64,000 nucleotides of DNA. Source: Paludisphaera mucosa. GTDB taxonomy: Bacteria > Planctomycetota > Planctomycetia > Isosphaerales > Isosphaeraceae. A model generated the notes under the pieces. The model saw only the letters and a list, made by a program, of their open reading frames with translations, was not told where the DNA came from and searched no databases. The position numbers and the translations under genes were made by a program. Location of the stretch: NCBI RefSeq assembly GCF_029589435.1, contig NZ_JARRAG010000002.1:124001-188000 (forward strand), given 5' to 3'. Shown here piece after piece: positions 1-8,700 of this stretch (within the stretch, counting starts at the first letter, position 1; each line of letters starts with the position of its first letter).

Positions 1-330
1 GAAAAGGTCGCGGCCGAGGAGGGCGTTGAGGACCGACGACTTGCCCCGGCTGACCATCCCGAAGGCGACGATCTCGACGGTCGTCTCGTCGAGCTTCACG
101 GCCAGCTCGCGGAGCCGGGCCAGCTCCGGGGCCATCGCCTTCGCTTCCTCGGGCGTGAGCTGGAGGGCGTCGAGCGTGGCCTTCAGGCTGTCCCGGGCCC
201 GCTCGACGGCGTCGGGCGAGGTCGTTCCGGCGGCGACGTCCGCGGCGTGCTGCAGGTCGTCGAGCAGCGGGCCGAGCGCCCCGGCCCCGGCGTCCTGATC
301 GGGCTTCTGACCGCCCGGCGTCGTACCCAT
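1..330 (-). CDS. Dynamin/Era-type GTPase, N-terminal fragment (cut by window edge)
   Basis: Only the first 110 codons lie in the window; the gene continues off the left edge. It starts at the ATG at 330-328. A helical, acidic N-terminal stretch of about 80 residues precedes a Walker A/G1 motif, GMVSRGKS at residues 91-98, followed by SVLNALLGRDLF, which is typical of membrane-associated GTPases of the dynamin/YcjX-DUF697 group. The gene lies 33 bp downstream of another GTPase on the same strand (364-1923), so the two are probably co-transcribed and may work as a pair on membranes. The pairing is inference from adjacency. The G2-G4 motifs are outside the window, so the subfamily cannot be fixed. 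Confidence 0.8.
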   Translation of the reverse strand, partial: MGTTPGGQKPDQDAGAGALGPLLDDLQHAADVAAGTTSPDAVERARDSLKATLDALQLTPEEAKAMAPELARLRELAVKLDETTVEIVAFGMVSRGKSSVLNALLGRDLF

Positions 331-363
331 TCGGAATATCCCTTCGACGTCGCGTCGGCTGCC

Positions 364-1923
364 TCAGGAGGCGTGGCGGTCCGGGACCGGGGCGGCCTTG
401 CGGCGAACCTTGGACAGGAAGCGGTCGATCGCCTGGCGGGCGAACTCCTGGAGGAAGTCGGCCCGGCTGTTGGCCTCGAACTGCCGGAGCACGGCCCCCT
501 CGATCCCCTCCGGGCCCCAGGTCTCGCCGTCCCGGAAGTAGTCGGCCAGGGTCTTGCCGGCGATCCGGGCGAGATACGCCATCGTGACCGCCTGCACCGC
601 GCCCGCCGCCACGAAGGTCGTCGGCGTCCGCTTGAAGACCCCCGCGACGACCGACGACGCGGCCTCGACCAGGCCGACCTTGAGCATCGCCTGCGCCAGC
701 CGCCCGCCCAGCGCCCGGAGCCTCGCCGCGCCCGGATCGAGATCGTAGACCCGCGCCAGGTCGGCGATCAGGTCGAGCTGCACGGCCGCGCCCTGCAGCA
801 GGTTCAGGGCCGGGACGGGGTTGGCGAAGACGGTCGTCGCCGTGACCCACTGGTAATGATCCACCAGCTCGTCGCACTTGAGCCGACGTTCGGCGTCCAG
901 CGTCGACTCGGCCTCGCGGCCCAGCAGCCGGGTCTTGAGCAGCAGGTTGGCGACGCGGAGCAGCCGCCCCTCGTTGGCGAGCACCCGGGCGATCCGGTCG
1001 CGGAGGGCCTGGACGTCGGGATCCTGGACCTCGTAAACCGTCTGGGACGAGCCGTCGGGCTGCATGACGCGGACCGGGATCGGCCGCGGGGCGGCGGCGA
1101 TCGTCACCACGTCGTCGGCCGGCACGACGCCTTCCACCCGGCTGCGGATCCGGGCGAGGATCGCCGTCCGGTCGGCGTCGGGGAAGCGATTCTTCTTGTT
1201 GAAGACGACGATCGTCCGCTTGCCCAGCCTGGCCAGCTCGTTCAGGGCGGCGTATTCGCCCCGGACCAGGTCGTGGTCGACGACGAACAGCAGCAGGTCG
1301 GCCCGCTGGGCCAGCCGCCGCGCGTCCTGCTCGCGCTCGCCGCCGCCCAGGCCCGCCTCGGAGAGGCCCGGCGTGTCGACCAGGCGGACGATCCCCTCGA
1401 CGCCTTCGAGCGTGTAGACGTGGTTCTCGCCCTGACGCGTCGTCCCCATGACGGCCCCGGTCGCGCCCACCTCGCGGCCGATCAGGGCGTTGATGAGCGA
1501 CGTCTTGCCGGCCGAGACCGTGCCGAAGACGACGACGTCCAGCTCCGACGTCGTGGCGACCCGGCCCTCGTCCAGCCGGTCCAGCTCGCCCCGCAGCTCC
1601 TCGCGCCGGCGGACGTCGCGGATCTTCTCGATGTGCTCCCGCGCCCGGGCCGCCTGCAGCTCGGCGGCCTCGGCCAGCGAGACGGGGTCGAGCGGCGGCG
1701 ACTCCTCGCGCTCGTCCCGGCCCTCGGCCTTGCGCGTCGCGAGCGCCGTCCATCCGGCCCAGGCGAGGGTCAGGGCCACGGCCAGGCCGAGCGGGATCAG
1801 GAGCGCCGGCTTCCCGCCGCCGAGACGGTCGCCGCTCATCGCGACGGCCAGGAAGAGGGCCGCGGCCGTCAGAGCGGCGGCGAGGGGGATGAGGAGGCTT
1901 TGAGAGAGGCGCGAGGGTCGCAT
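364..1923 (-). CDS. Membrane-anchored GTPase with DUF697-like C-terminus
   Basis: 519 residues. Two hydrophobic segments lie at about 10-30 and 38-58, then a charged helical linker, then a GTPase domain. G1 is GTVSAGKT (134-141), the switch-I region holds MGTTRQ near 159-164, G3 is DTPG (183-186) and G4 is NKKN near 242. The C-terminal 200 residues contain alanine/valine-rich helices resembling the DUF697 (YcjF) region. This order fits inner-membrane YcjF/Era-like GTPases of bacterial stress or envelope maintenance. It is followed at 33 bp by a second GTPase gene. The cellular partner is unknown. The GTPase call is secure from the motifs; the DUF697 assignment is moderate. Confidence 0.85.
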   Translation of the reverse strand: MRPSRLSQSLLIPLAAALTAAALFLAVAMSGDRLGGGKPALLIPLGLAVALTLAWAGWTALATRKAEGRDEREESPPLDPVSLAEAAELQAARAREHIEKIRDVRRREELRGELDRLDEGRVATTSELDVVVFGTVSAGKTSLINALIGREVGATGAVMGTTRQGENHVYTLEGVEGIVRLVDTPGLSEAGLGGGEREQDARRLAQRADLLLFVVDHDLVRGEYAALNELARLGKRTIVVFNKKNRFPDADRTAILARIRSRVEGVVPADDVVTIAAAPRPIPVRVMQPDGSSQTVYEVQDPDVQALRDRIARVLANEGRLLRVANLLLKTRLLGREAESTLDAERRLKCDELVDHYQWVTATTVFANPVPALNLLQGAAVQLDLIADLARVYDLDPGAARLRALGGRLAQAMLKVGLVEAASSVVAGVFKRTPTTFVAAGAVQAVTMAYLARIAGKTLADYFRDGETWGPEGIEGAVLRQFEANSRADFLQEFARQAIDRFLSKVRRKAAPVPDRHAS

Positions 1924-2033
1924 TCCGTGAGGGTACTCGCCTGGGGCGGGGTGCGTCGAGACACCCTATGATTGTGGCGACGTCCCACGGCCCCCCGCCA
2001 GGGGCTCGGCCGGGAATCGGGCGGCCCGCGACG

Positions 2034-2103
2034 CCGAAGAGGGCGGGCTCCCGGGCGTCGGTCCGTTGGTCCGGACGAACGCCCCGAGTCCCGCCCTCTT
2101 CGG
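2034..2103. terminator. Strong inverted repeat, probable terminator
   Basis: A 14-bp perfect stem (2034-2047 with 2090-2103, core GAAGAGGGCGGG) encloses a smaller GGTCCG/CGGAC hairpin. It sits just downstream of the stop codon of the minus-strand gene at 2128-2997 and just upstream of the GTPase start at 1923, so it separates two transcription units. There is no clear T-run on either side. Confidence 0.55.
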
Positions 2104-2127
2104 GGCGAAATCCCTGCGCCGGCCGGC

Positions 2128-2997
2128 TCAGCGCCGGCTGACGTTCCAGCCGAGGTTGTCCATCATCGCGGCCAGGCGATTGCGGCGAGGGGCCTGCTGG
2201 GGGCGGGCCGCCCCGGTCGCGGGATGCTGATGGTCGTGGTCGTGATCATGGCCGCGGGCGGGGCCGCCGAGGGCCGGGGCCTCATAGCCCTCGTCGACGC
2301 TCGTGTCGGGCATCGCCAGGAGCGGGCCGCCCGCCTCGGCGGCGTCGACCTCGGTGGCGCGGCCGGAACGCGACGCGGTCGGGCCGGTCGGCGAATCCAG
2401 CTCGGGGGGCTTGGGCCGCGGGGCGTTCGTCCGGGGGTTTGGCGTGTCGAAGGGCGAGCGATTCGGGTCGTTCGCCGGGGCCGCGGGGGCGGCGTCGGCC
2501 GGGGGCGCGGGGTCCACGCCCTGGCGGGGCGGGGCGGCGGCCGGCGGCGCGGCGTTGGCCTTGTCGTCCATCTCGAACGGGCTGCGGTCGTCCTCGTTCG
2601 GGGGGGTCGGCAGCTTGGGCTTGGCCGGATCGGCCGGGCCGGGCCCGGCCGCATCGCCGCCCTGATCGGGGCCCTGGCCCTGATCGTCGCCAGCGGCCCA
2701 CTCGGGGGGCTGGAGCGGCAGCTCCTTGAACGCGGCCTTGGCGTCCGGGGCCTCGGGGCTGGGCGCGCCCCAGCCGCTGGGGAACCGCCGCCAGAGGGTG
2801 GGGTGGTAGCCGAAATATTGGTCCTTATAGATCCGGTAGACCGGATCCTCCTGGCTGCACGGGACCCGCCTGCGCTTGATCGGGTGCAGGGGCAGGAGCC
2901 CCGTCTGCTGGGCCTGGGCCGACTCCGTCAGCACGATGCTCGCCGCCGCCGCGACGACCAGCGCCGCGAGCAGCCTTCTCGATGATTTCGTGTGCAT
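2128..2997 (-). CDS. Secreted proline/alanine-rich planctomycete protein
   Basis: 289 residues from the ATG at 2997-2995, which has AGGCAAGGA just upstream; an in-frame extension to 3078 lacks a better start. A signal peptide (KSSRRLLAALVVAAAASIVL...AQA) is followed by a conserved-looking block, YRIYKDQYFGYHPTLWRRFP, then PSGWGAPSPEAPD. After that comes a long low-complexity Pro/Ala/Asp region and a His/Asp-rich stretch (HDHDHDHQHP) near the end. The tyrosine/tryptophan-rich block recurs in planctomycete hypothetical proteins as far as I recall, but no biochemical role is known. It is exported, possibly to the cell wall or periplasm. The low-complexity tail may be disordered and metal-binding; that is inference. 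Confidence 0.75.
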   Translation of the reverse strand: MHTKSSRRLLAALVVAAAASIVLTESAQAQQTGLLPLHPIKRRRVPCSQEDPVYRIYKDQYFGYHPTLWRRFPSGWGAPSPEAPDAKAAFKELPLQPPEWAAGDDQGQGPDQGGDAAGPGPADPAKPKLPTPPNEDDRSPFEMDDKANAAPPAAAPPRQGVDPAPPADAAPAAPANDPNRSPFDTPNPRTNAPRPKPPELDSPTGPTASRSGRATEVDAAEAGGPLLAMPDTSVDEGYEAPALGGPARGHDHDHDHQHPATGAARPQQAPRRNRLAAMMDNLGWNVSRR

Positions 2998-3374
2998 TCC
3001 TTGCCTCGTCCGATCGGGTTGCACGCTTCGCCTCCGGATCTCCTGGGGGAGGCCGACCCAACGCGACTTCGCCTTCACGGCTCCTGCCCTACGATCGGGT
3101 CCGCCGCGTCCCAGCCTGTAGATAAAATGGGGAACTGACGTAGTATCCGGGTTTTACGCAAATGACGAAAAATCGCGATACGCCGAAAGGAAGGAATATG
3201 CGGAACCCCCCGGTCGTCCCCATGCGAAGGATTGGATTGGGGGGACGGCCGCCGCCGATCTAGGGACGTGGGAACTGATCTCCGTCGCGACGCGCCCGCC
3301 GAGGGCGACGTGCACGGCGGGGGGACGGTCGGGCCCTTCACGGTCCGGTCCTGTAATTGGAAGGGAAGCGACCT
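2998..3374. other. Divergent intergenic region
   Basis: About 380 bp between divergently transcribed secreted-protein genes, with an AT-richer core near 3120-3180. Promoters for both genes should lie here, but I cannot pick convincing -35/-10 pairs. No repeat or RNA structure stands out. Confidence 0.5.
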
Positions 3375-3851
3375 ATGAACGAAGGGATCCGGCGCGTCGC
3401 CCGCCTGGGGGCGGCCTTCGCGGTCGCGGCGGCCCTGGGGGGCGCGGCGAGGGGCCAGGCGACGCAGGCCGCGGCCGAGCCGACGATGATGTTCAACCCG
3501 TCGTCGGGGCAGGCGGTCATGGTCGACCCACTGGCGGCGCAGATGCTCTACGGCACGGGGATCCCGCTGACGCGGGGCCAGGCCGGGCTGTCGGCGATGT
3601 CGTCGGCCTCGCGGTTCACGGGGATCGGCTCGGGGCGCGTCAGCGGCGTCCGGGGCGGGCCCGAGCCCAAGCGGGGGTCGGCGGCCGCCCCGCGGAAGCC
3701 GACGCTGCGAGCCCCCGGAGGGCAGGCGTCGGGGTATTTCAACCGCTACGGCGGGGGGACGGCGACCAACGTCTCGGCCCCGACGAGCACGGCCACGACC
3801 CGCAATTATTACAATCGGCCGGCCGGATTCTTCCCCGAAGGGGTCCGATAA
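3375..3851 (+). CDS. Small secreted Gly/Ala-rich hypothetical protein
   Basis: 158 residues. The ATG at 3375 has a good ribosome-binding site (GGAAGGGAAG, 6 bp upstream), better than the in-frame TTG at 3357. The N-terminus RRVARLGAAFAVAAALGGAARG is a signal peptide ending near residue 28. The mature part is rich in Gly, Ala, Ser and Thr, with MMFNPSSGQAVMVDPLAAQM and a C-terminal NRYGG...NYYNRPAGFF segment. No known domain was recognised. It precedes a polysaccharide-export lipoprotein by about 230 bp, so a cell-surface role is possible but unproven. Confidence 0.7.
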   Translation: MNEGIRRVARLGAAFAVAAALGGAARGQATQAAAEPTMMFNPSSGQAVMVDPLAAQMLYGTGIPLTRGQAGLSAMSSASRFTGIGSGRVSGVRGGPEPKRGSAAAPRKPTLRAPGGQASGYFNRYGGGTATNVSAPTSTATTRNYYNRPAGFFPEGVR

Positions 3852-4084
3852 CGCGGAATCCCGCCCCTTTGGATTTGAGCGGGCGGGGGAATATGCCGAT
3901 TTTAAGTCGTGTCAAGGCCGTTCGCGGGGTCGACGGGTCGGGATTCGACGCGACGGCGACCGAAGAACGGATAGGGAATTGGGGATCCGGCGAGCGGGTG
4001 ACGTCGCGAAGGACCGCGGCGGCCGCTCGATGCAGGAGAAGGGATCTCTGCCGAGCCGGTCTCGGAGTGCCGGGAGGAGAAGGC

Positions 4085-4996
4085 ATGGAACGCACAGGGA
4101 GTATCCGCCGGGCCGGCTGGTTGGTGATGATCGCAGCCGCCTGCGCCGCCTGCGGCTGCCAGACGGTCAAGACGCCGGAAGAGGCGATCGCCAATAGCAA
4201 TATCCCGACCGAGTTCAAGAAGGTCTCGATGCCGGACTACGTCGTCGAGCCCCCCGACCTGATCCTCGTCGAGGTGCTGGAGGCCCTGGAAGGCCGGCCG
4301 ATCTCCGGCGAACGCCTGGTCCGCCCCGACGGCAAGATCACCCTGGGCTTCTATGGAGAAGTCTACGTCGCCGGCCTGACCATCCCGGAGGTCAAGGAGA
4401 AGATCGTCCTGCACCTCCGCAAATATCTCAGCGACGACCTGCTCGGGCTCTTCGAGGAAGACCCCAAGACGGGCAAGCCGATCCCGATCGACCCCAAGGA
4501 CACCGACCGGGTGTTCGTCGACGTCACGGCCTACAACAGCAAGAACTACTACGTCCTGGGCGACGTCGGGGCCCCGGGCAAGCTGCCCATCACGGGCAAC
4601 GAGACCGTCCTCGACGCGATCCAGTACGCCGGCGGCCTGATGCCGACGGCCGCGCCCCAGAACATCCGGCTCGTCCGGCCGGCGCCCCCGGGAGCCTGCT
4701 GCGAGCAGCTCCTGCCGGTCAACATCGCCGCGATCACCAGCGGCGGCGACCCGACGACCAACTACCAGCTCATGCCCGGCGACCGGCTCGTGGTCTACCG
4801 CGACCCGATCGTGAGGACGACGATCTTCCTCGACCGCATCGCCGCCCCGTTCCAGACCGTGATCAACACGATCCTCCAGAGCGCCTTCACGATCCGGTCG
4901 GTGCAGTTCGCCGCCGTGGGAGTGCAGGGCGCGGGGGGCGCCGGGACCGGGACCACCACGACGCCCTCGCTGTTGACCCAGCCGGGCGCCCGCTGA
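4085..4996 (+). CDS. Wza-like polysaccharide biosynthesis/export lipoprotein
   Basis: 303 residues starting at the ATG at 4085 behind GGGAGGAGAAGG; the longer in-frame extension upstream is not needed. The N-terminus is a lipoprotein signal (hydrophobic WLVMIAAACAACGCQ, acylated Cys among residues 20-25). A Poly_export domain follows (DYVVEPPDLILVEVLEA, then RLVRPDGKITLGFYGEVYV), and then an SLBB-like segment (YYVLGDVGAPGKLPITG, TVLDAIQYAGGL). These are hallmarks of the outer-membrane exporter component for capsule or exopolysaccharide. No Wzc-type kinase or glycosyltransferases are adjacent. A phosphatase-like gene follows at 5223, which fits phosphorylation-controlled export but is inference. 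The C-terminus is Gly/Thr-rich. Confidence 0.85.
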   Translation: MERTGSIRRAGWLVMIAAACAACGCQTVKTPEEAIANSNIPTEFKKVSMPDYVVEPPDLILVEVLEALEGRPISGERLVRPDGKITLGFYGEVYVAGLTIPEVKEKIVLHLRKYLSDDLLGLFEEDPKTGKPIPIDPKDTDRVFVDVTAYNSKNYYVLGDVGAPGKLPITGNETVLDAIQYAGGLMPTAAPQNIRLVRPAPPGACCEQLLPVNIAAITSGGDPTTNYQLMPGDRLVVYRDPIVRTTIFLDRIAAPFQTVINTILQSAFTIRSVQFAAVGVQGAGGAGTGTTTTPSLLTQPGAR

Positions 4997-5222
4997 CCCG
5001 GCCCGACGAGCGGATCTCGTGAATTCGACCCCGACGCGAACCACCGACCCGACCGCCGGCGAGCCACGCCCGCGGTCGGGTCGTTTCGCGTCGTCCTCGG
5101 CTCGGAGACGTCCCTTGATCGACCCCGACCTCGACCGCCAAGACGGATTGACCGGACCGGCCGCCGGGCCCAAGATGACGTCCGGAACAACCGCGACGCG
5201 GCGAGGGAGGCCCGGATTGATC

Positions 5223-5960
5223 ATGCTCCGACCAGCGACCGTCGTCCCCGACGCCGCGCCGGCCCGGGTCGACGTCCGACCGGAGCCGCCGCGACGCGTC
5301 AGCCGTCTCTTCCGGCGCTCGGCCCAGTATTTCGGGCTGGCGGCCCTGCTCTTTTTCGGGTCGCTGGCGCTGCGACCCTACGTCAGCCAGAACCTGGGCG
5401 TGATCGCACCCGGCCGCGCCCTCCGCTCGGCGCAGCCGACCTCGGGGCTCAAGGGCCTGATCGACGAGCACAGGCTGGCCTCGATCCTCAACCTCCGCGG
5501 GGGCGAGCCCGGCGACGACTGGTACGCCCACGAGGTCCGAACCACGGCCGGGGCGGGCGTCGATTTCTTCGACCTCCCCCTGAGCGCCGTGCGCAGGCCC
5601 AGCCGCCGCGAGCTGCTGCTGCTCATCGACGTGCTCGTCGCCGCCCGGCCCCCGCTGCTGATCCACTGCCGCGCCGGGGCCGACCGCACCGGCCTGGCGA
5701 CGGTCGTCTACAACCTGATGGTGCTGGGCCGGCCCCCCGAAGAGGCGATGGCGGCCTTCACCGTCTTCCACGGCCATTTCCCGATCTTCGGCACCCAGCA
5801 CCTCCACGAGCCGATCGACGAGTACGCCGCCTGGCTCAAGGAGCGCGGGCTGTCCCACGCGCCCGACCGGTTCCGCCGCTGGGCGCGCGAGGAGTACCGG
5901 GCTCCCGACCCCCCGGGCGACCCCCGCCCGCTCCCCGCCGGCCCGCGGCGGCCCAAGTGA
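5223..5960 (+). CDS. Tyrosine/dual-specificity phosphatase-like membrane protein
   Basis: 245 residues. The ATG at 5223 is used; a TTG at 5217 lies 6 bp after GGGAGG and is an alternative start. A single hydrophobic segment (FGLAALLFFGSLALR) lies near residues 36-52. The catalytic domain contains the CX5R signature HCRAGADRTG with Cys149 as predicted nucleophile, and an upstream aspartate-containing loop (ILNLRGGEPGDDW, FFDLPLS) typical of PTP/DSP-like or Siw14-like phosphatases. It probably faces the cytoplasm, tethered to the membrane. It lies 226 bp after the polysaccharide export lipoprotein. The substrate (protein tyrosine, inositol pyrophosphate or lipid) cannot be told from sequence alone. 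Confidence 0.8.
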   Translation: MLRPATVVPDAAPARVDVRPEPPRRVSRLFRRSAQYFGLAALLFFGSLALRPYVSQNLGVIAPGRALRSAQPTSGLKGLIDEHRLASILNLRGGEPGDDWYAHEVRTTAGAGVDFFDLPLSAVRRPSRRELLLLIDVLVAARPPLLIHCRAGADRTGLATVVYNLMVLGRPPEEAMAAFTVFHGHFPIFGTQHLHEPIDEYAAWLKERGLSHAPDRFRRWAREEYRAPDPPGDPRPLPAGPRRPK

Positions 5961-5976
5961 GCCGCGGCGGCTCTGA

Positions 5977-8424
5977 TCACTCGGGATAGATCAGGTGGCG
6001 GCGGCGGACGGCGTCGAACTCGGCCAGCTCCTGGCCCCAGAGGGCCTCGATCTGCTCGATGCTCTTGAGGTCGAGGATCGCCTGGTACGTCGCCTGATCC
6101 GTGAGCAGCGTCGTCATGCGCTCGGGCTTCCACTGCTCCTTGTACTCCCGACGCAGGGTGAGCGCCAGGGCCAGGCCCAGCTTGATCGGGTCGAACGCGG
6201 CCCGGTCGGTGATCTGGATCTGGACGCCGCCGCACTTCTCTCCCTTGTACTGGCGCTCGGTCGGCGAGAACTCGATCGGGGTGAAGCCGACGCCCGGGAT
6301 CGCCATGGCGTCGAGCGAGCGGGCCCATTCGACGGGCTTGATCCAGGGCGCGCCGACGCGTTCGAAGGGCGTGTCGGTGCCGCGGCCGGTCGCCAGGTTC
6401 GTCCCTTCGAGCCAGCCGACGCCGGGATAGAGCAAGGCCTCGGTAAGGCTCCGCATGTTGGGCGAAGGATTGACCCAGAGCAGCCCCGTGCGGTCGAAGG
6501 CGGCGTCTCGGGTCCAGCCCTCGCAGGGGACGACCGTCAGCTCGGCGCCGATCTTGCGCTCGGCGTTGTACAGCTTCGCCATCTCGCCGACGGTCATGCC
6601 GTGGCGGATGGGGATCGCGTGGTAGGCGACGAACGTCTCGATCCCATCGTCGCGGACCGGGCCCGAGACCGAGACCCCGTCGATCGGGTTGGGGCGGTCG
6701 AGGACGACCACGCCCTTGCCGTTCGCCTTAGCCGCTTCGAGCACCAGACCGAGGGTCGAGATGTAGGTGTAGTAGCGGACGCCGATGTCCTGGATGTCGT
6801 AGACGAGGACGTCGACGTCGGCGAGGTCCGCGTCCTGGGGCTTGCGCTTCTTGCCCTCGTACAGGCTGACGACCGGGAGCTTGGTCGCCTCGTCGATCCC
6901 GTCGGTGATCTTGTCGACGTCGAGCGCGCCGCGGATGCCGTGCTCGGGGCTGAAGAGCTTGACGAGCTTGACCTCGGGGGCGTGGAAGAGGACGTCGATC
7001 GTGGGGCGGCCGTCGGCCGAGCGGCCTGTGTGGTTCGTAACCAGGCCGACCCGCTTGCCCTTGAGGACGTCGAAGCCGCGCGCCGCGAGGACGTCGATCC
7101 CGCACTTCACCGCCGCCGTCGGCGCGGGAGCCGACGCGACTTCCGGGGCCGGCTCGGGCTCGGGGGCGGACGCCGGCCGGTGATCGGGCGGGTCGGCGAG
7201 CGCCGCGGCGGCCAGCGTGGCGAGGTCGCGGCGGAGCGCGATCGGCGAGGGCCCCTTGCCGGTCGGGTGCAGCCGGCTGGTCAAAAGGATCACGAAGGTC
7301 TGGGTCTCCGGGTCGATCCAGAGGCTCGTGCCGGTGAACCCGGTGTGGCCGAAGCTCGACGGGCCGAACAGCTCGCCCCGGGGGCTGCTGTAGCTGGTGG
7401 CGACGTCCCACCCCAGCCCCCGGCGCTGGTTTTCGGGGGTGTCGGCCGGGTCGGCCATGCGACGGACGGCCAGCGGGCTGAGGATGCGGGCGCCGTTGGG
7501 GGCGAGCCCGTCGTCGAGGAGCATCCGGGCGTAGGTCGCCAGGTCGTCGGCCGTCGCGAAGAGCCCGGCGTGGCCGGCCACCCCGCCGAGCGCCCGCGAC
7601 CGCGGGTCGTGGACCACGCCCCGCAGGAACGCCTCGCCCTCCTTCTCGGTCGGCGCGATCCGGTCGACCGCCGGTCGGCCCGCGGCGTCGCCGGCGAGCG
7701 GGCGGAAGTGGGCGTCGGCCATCCCCGCCGGCCGGAAGACTCGCTCGGCCGCGAAGACGTCCAGGGGCTGGCCCGAGACCTTTTCCACGAGCTTGCCCAG
7801 GATGATGTAGCCGACGTCCGAGTAGATGAACTTCGCGCCCGGCCGGGCCACCGGCTGCAGCTCGGCGATCTTCTTCCAGGCCGCCTCGGGACCGTCCTTG
7901 TAGTCGTCGATCGCGTTATCCGGGATCAGCCCGGCGCGGTGCCGCAGCAGGTGCTCGACGGTGATCTTCCCCTTGCCGTGGTTGTCCAGCTCGGGGAAGT
8001 ACTTGACGATCGGGTCGGACGGCCGCAGCTTCCCCTCTTCGATCAGGACCAGGACCGAGGTCGCGGTTGCGATGGGCTTGGTGAGCGAGGCCATGTCGAA
8101 GACGGCGTCGCGGGTCATGGGCTCGGCGGTCGGCTCGACGGCCCGCCGGCCGAAGGTCCGGGCGTAGGCGACGCCGCCGTTGCGGCCCACCAGGACCACC
8201 GCCCCGGGGATCTGTTCCGCCGCGACGGCCTTCTCCACGACGGCGTCGATCCGCTTCAGGCGGTCGGAGTCGAAACCGAGCTGCGCCGCGGTCTCGGCGT
8301 CCGGTTCCGGGTCCCCCGCCCGCGCCGGTTCCTCCCACCCCCGGGCGATCCCGCCGCCCATGCCGAACACGCCGACCAGGAACCACGCCGCGAGTCGACC
8401 ATCGAACGGCTGTTTCACGATCAT
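5977..8424 (-). CDS. Serine hydrolase (class C beta-lactamase fold) fused to NamZ-type exo-N-acetylmuramidase (DUF1343)
   Basis: 815 residues from the ATG at 8424-8422; a GTG at 8466 is an alternative. After a short signal-like N-terminus there is a beta-lactamase/esterase-family domain with SLTK (Ser113, Lys116), a YSDVGY second motif near 205 and HTGF further on. From about residue 440 a full DUF1343 domain follows (RVGLVTNHTG, LFSPEHGIRG, VYDIQDIGVRYYTYIS, LDRPNPI). DUF1343 proteins are known as NamZ exo-beta-N-acetylmuramidases acting on MurNAc-GlcNAc; the hydrolase could process peptide or ester bonds on the same substrate. The fusion suggests a two-activity peptidoglycan-scavenging enzyme, exported to the periplasm. 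The RNA-like array lies directly upstream on the same strand, with 180 bp between. Confidence 0.9.
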   Translation of the reverse strand: MIVKQPFDGRLAAWFLVGVFGMGGGIARGWEEPARAGDPEPDAETAAQLGFDSDRLKRIDAVVEKAVAAEQIPGAVVLVGRNGGVAYARTFGRRAVEPTAEPMTRDAVFDMASLTKPIATATSVLVLIEEGKLRPSDPIVKYFPELDNHGKGKITVEHLLRHRAGLIPDNAIDDYKDGPEAAWKKIAELQPVARPGAKFIYSDVGYIILGKLVEKVSGQPLDVFAAERVFRPAGMADAHFRPLAGDAAGRPAVDRIAPTEKEGEAFLRGVVHDPRSRALGGVAGHAGLFATADDLATYARMLLDDGLAPNGARILSPLAVRRMADPADTPENQRRGLGWDVATSYSSPRGELFGPSSFGHTGFTGTSLWIDPETQTFVILLTSRLHPTGKGPSPIALRRDLATLAAAALADPPDHRPASAPEPEPAPEVASAPAPTAAVKCGIDVLAARGFDVLKGKRVGLVTNHTGRSADGRPTIDVLFHAPEVKLVKLFSPEHGIRGALDVDKITDGIDEATKLPVVSLYEGKKRKPQDADLADVDVLVYDIQDIGVRYYTYISTLGLVLEAAKANGKGVVVLDRPNPIDGVSVSGPVRDDGIETFVAYHAIPIRHGMTVGEMAKLYNAERKIGAELTVVPCEGWTRDAAFDRTGLLWVNPSPNMRSLTEALLYPGVGWLEGTNLATGRGTDTPFERVGAPWIKPVEWARSLDAMAIPGVGFTPIEFSPTERQYKGEKCGGVQIQITDRAAFDPIKLGLALALTLRREYKEQWKPERMTTLLTDQATYQAILDLKSIEQIEALWGQELAEFDAVRRRHLIYPE

Positions 8425-8575
8425 CCACCTGGTGCCACGAGGAGCCGAACATCCCGGATGCGCCACCCGGCGGCATCGCAGGGTTCATTTTAAGGAGTTC
8501 GGACGGGCCGCGGTAGCAGGCGCATCGCCGCTCGCACCATAGCGGAGGATGGGCCGGAGGCGGCCGCTTCGACGC

Positions 8576-8602
8576 CGAACGCCTCAGGATCGAGGGCGTT
8601 CG
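8576..8602 (-). terminator. Hairpin after the last array unit
   Basis: CGAACGCC (8576-8583) pairs with GGCGTTCG (8595-8602), 8 bp with an 11-nt loop. Read on the minus strand it follows immediately after the U-rich end of unit 1, so it may close the array transcript or separate it from the NamZ-type gene. Confidence 0.4.
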
Positions 8603-8684
8603 AAAAGAAAAAACCGGCCGCCGACCGGGACCTTCACGACGACCTCTCCCTTCGTCGTGAAACTCCCAAATCAACGAGCCGGTT
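8603..8684 (-). ncRNA. Array unit 1 (last on minus strand)
   Basis: Inner stem 8633-8642/8652-8661 is a perfect 10 bp around the loop 8643-8651. Outer stem 8612-8618/8678-8684 is 7 bp. On the minus strand it ends in GGUUUUUUCUUUUCG, the longest U-tract of the array. This unit lacks the second hairpin. Confidence 0.7.
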
Positions 8685-8700
8685 GGCTTGCGTTGTAAGG

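Noticed and set aside
247-1971. 574-codon plus-strand frame over the GTPase genes
   Set aside because: The minus frame holds complete GTPase motifs; the plus frame is Arg/Gly/Asp-rich noise.
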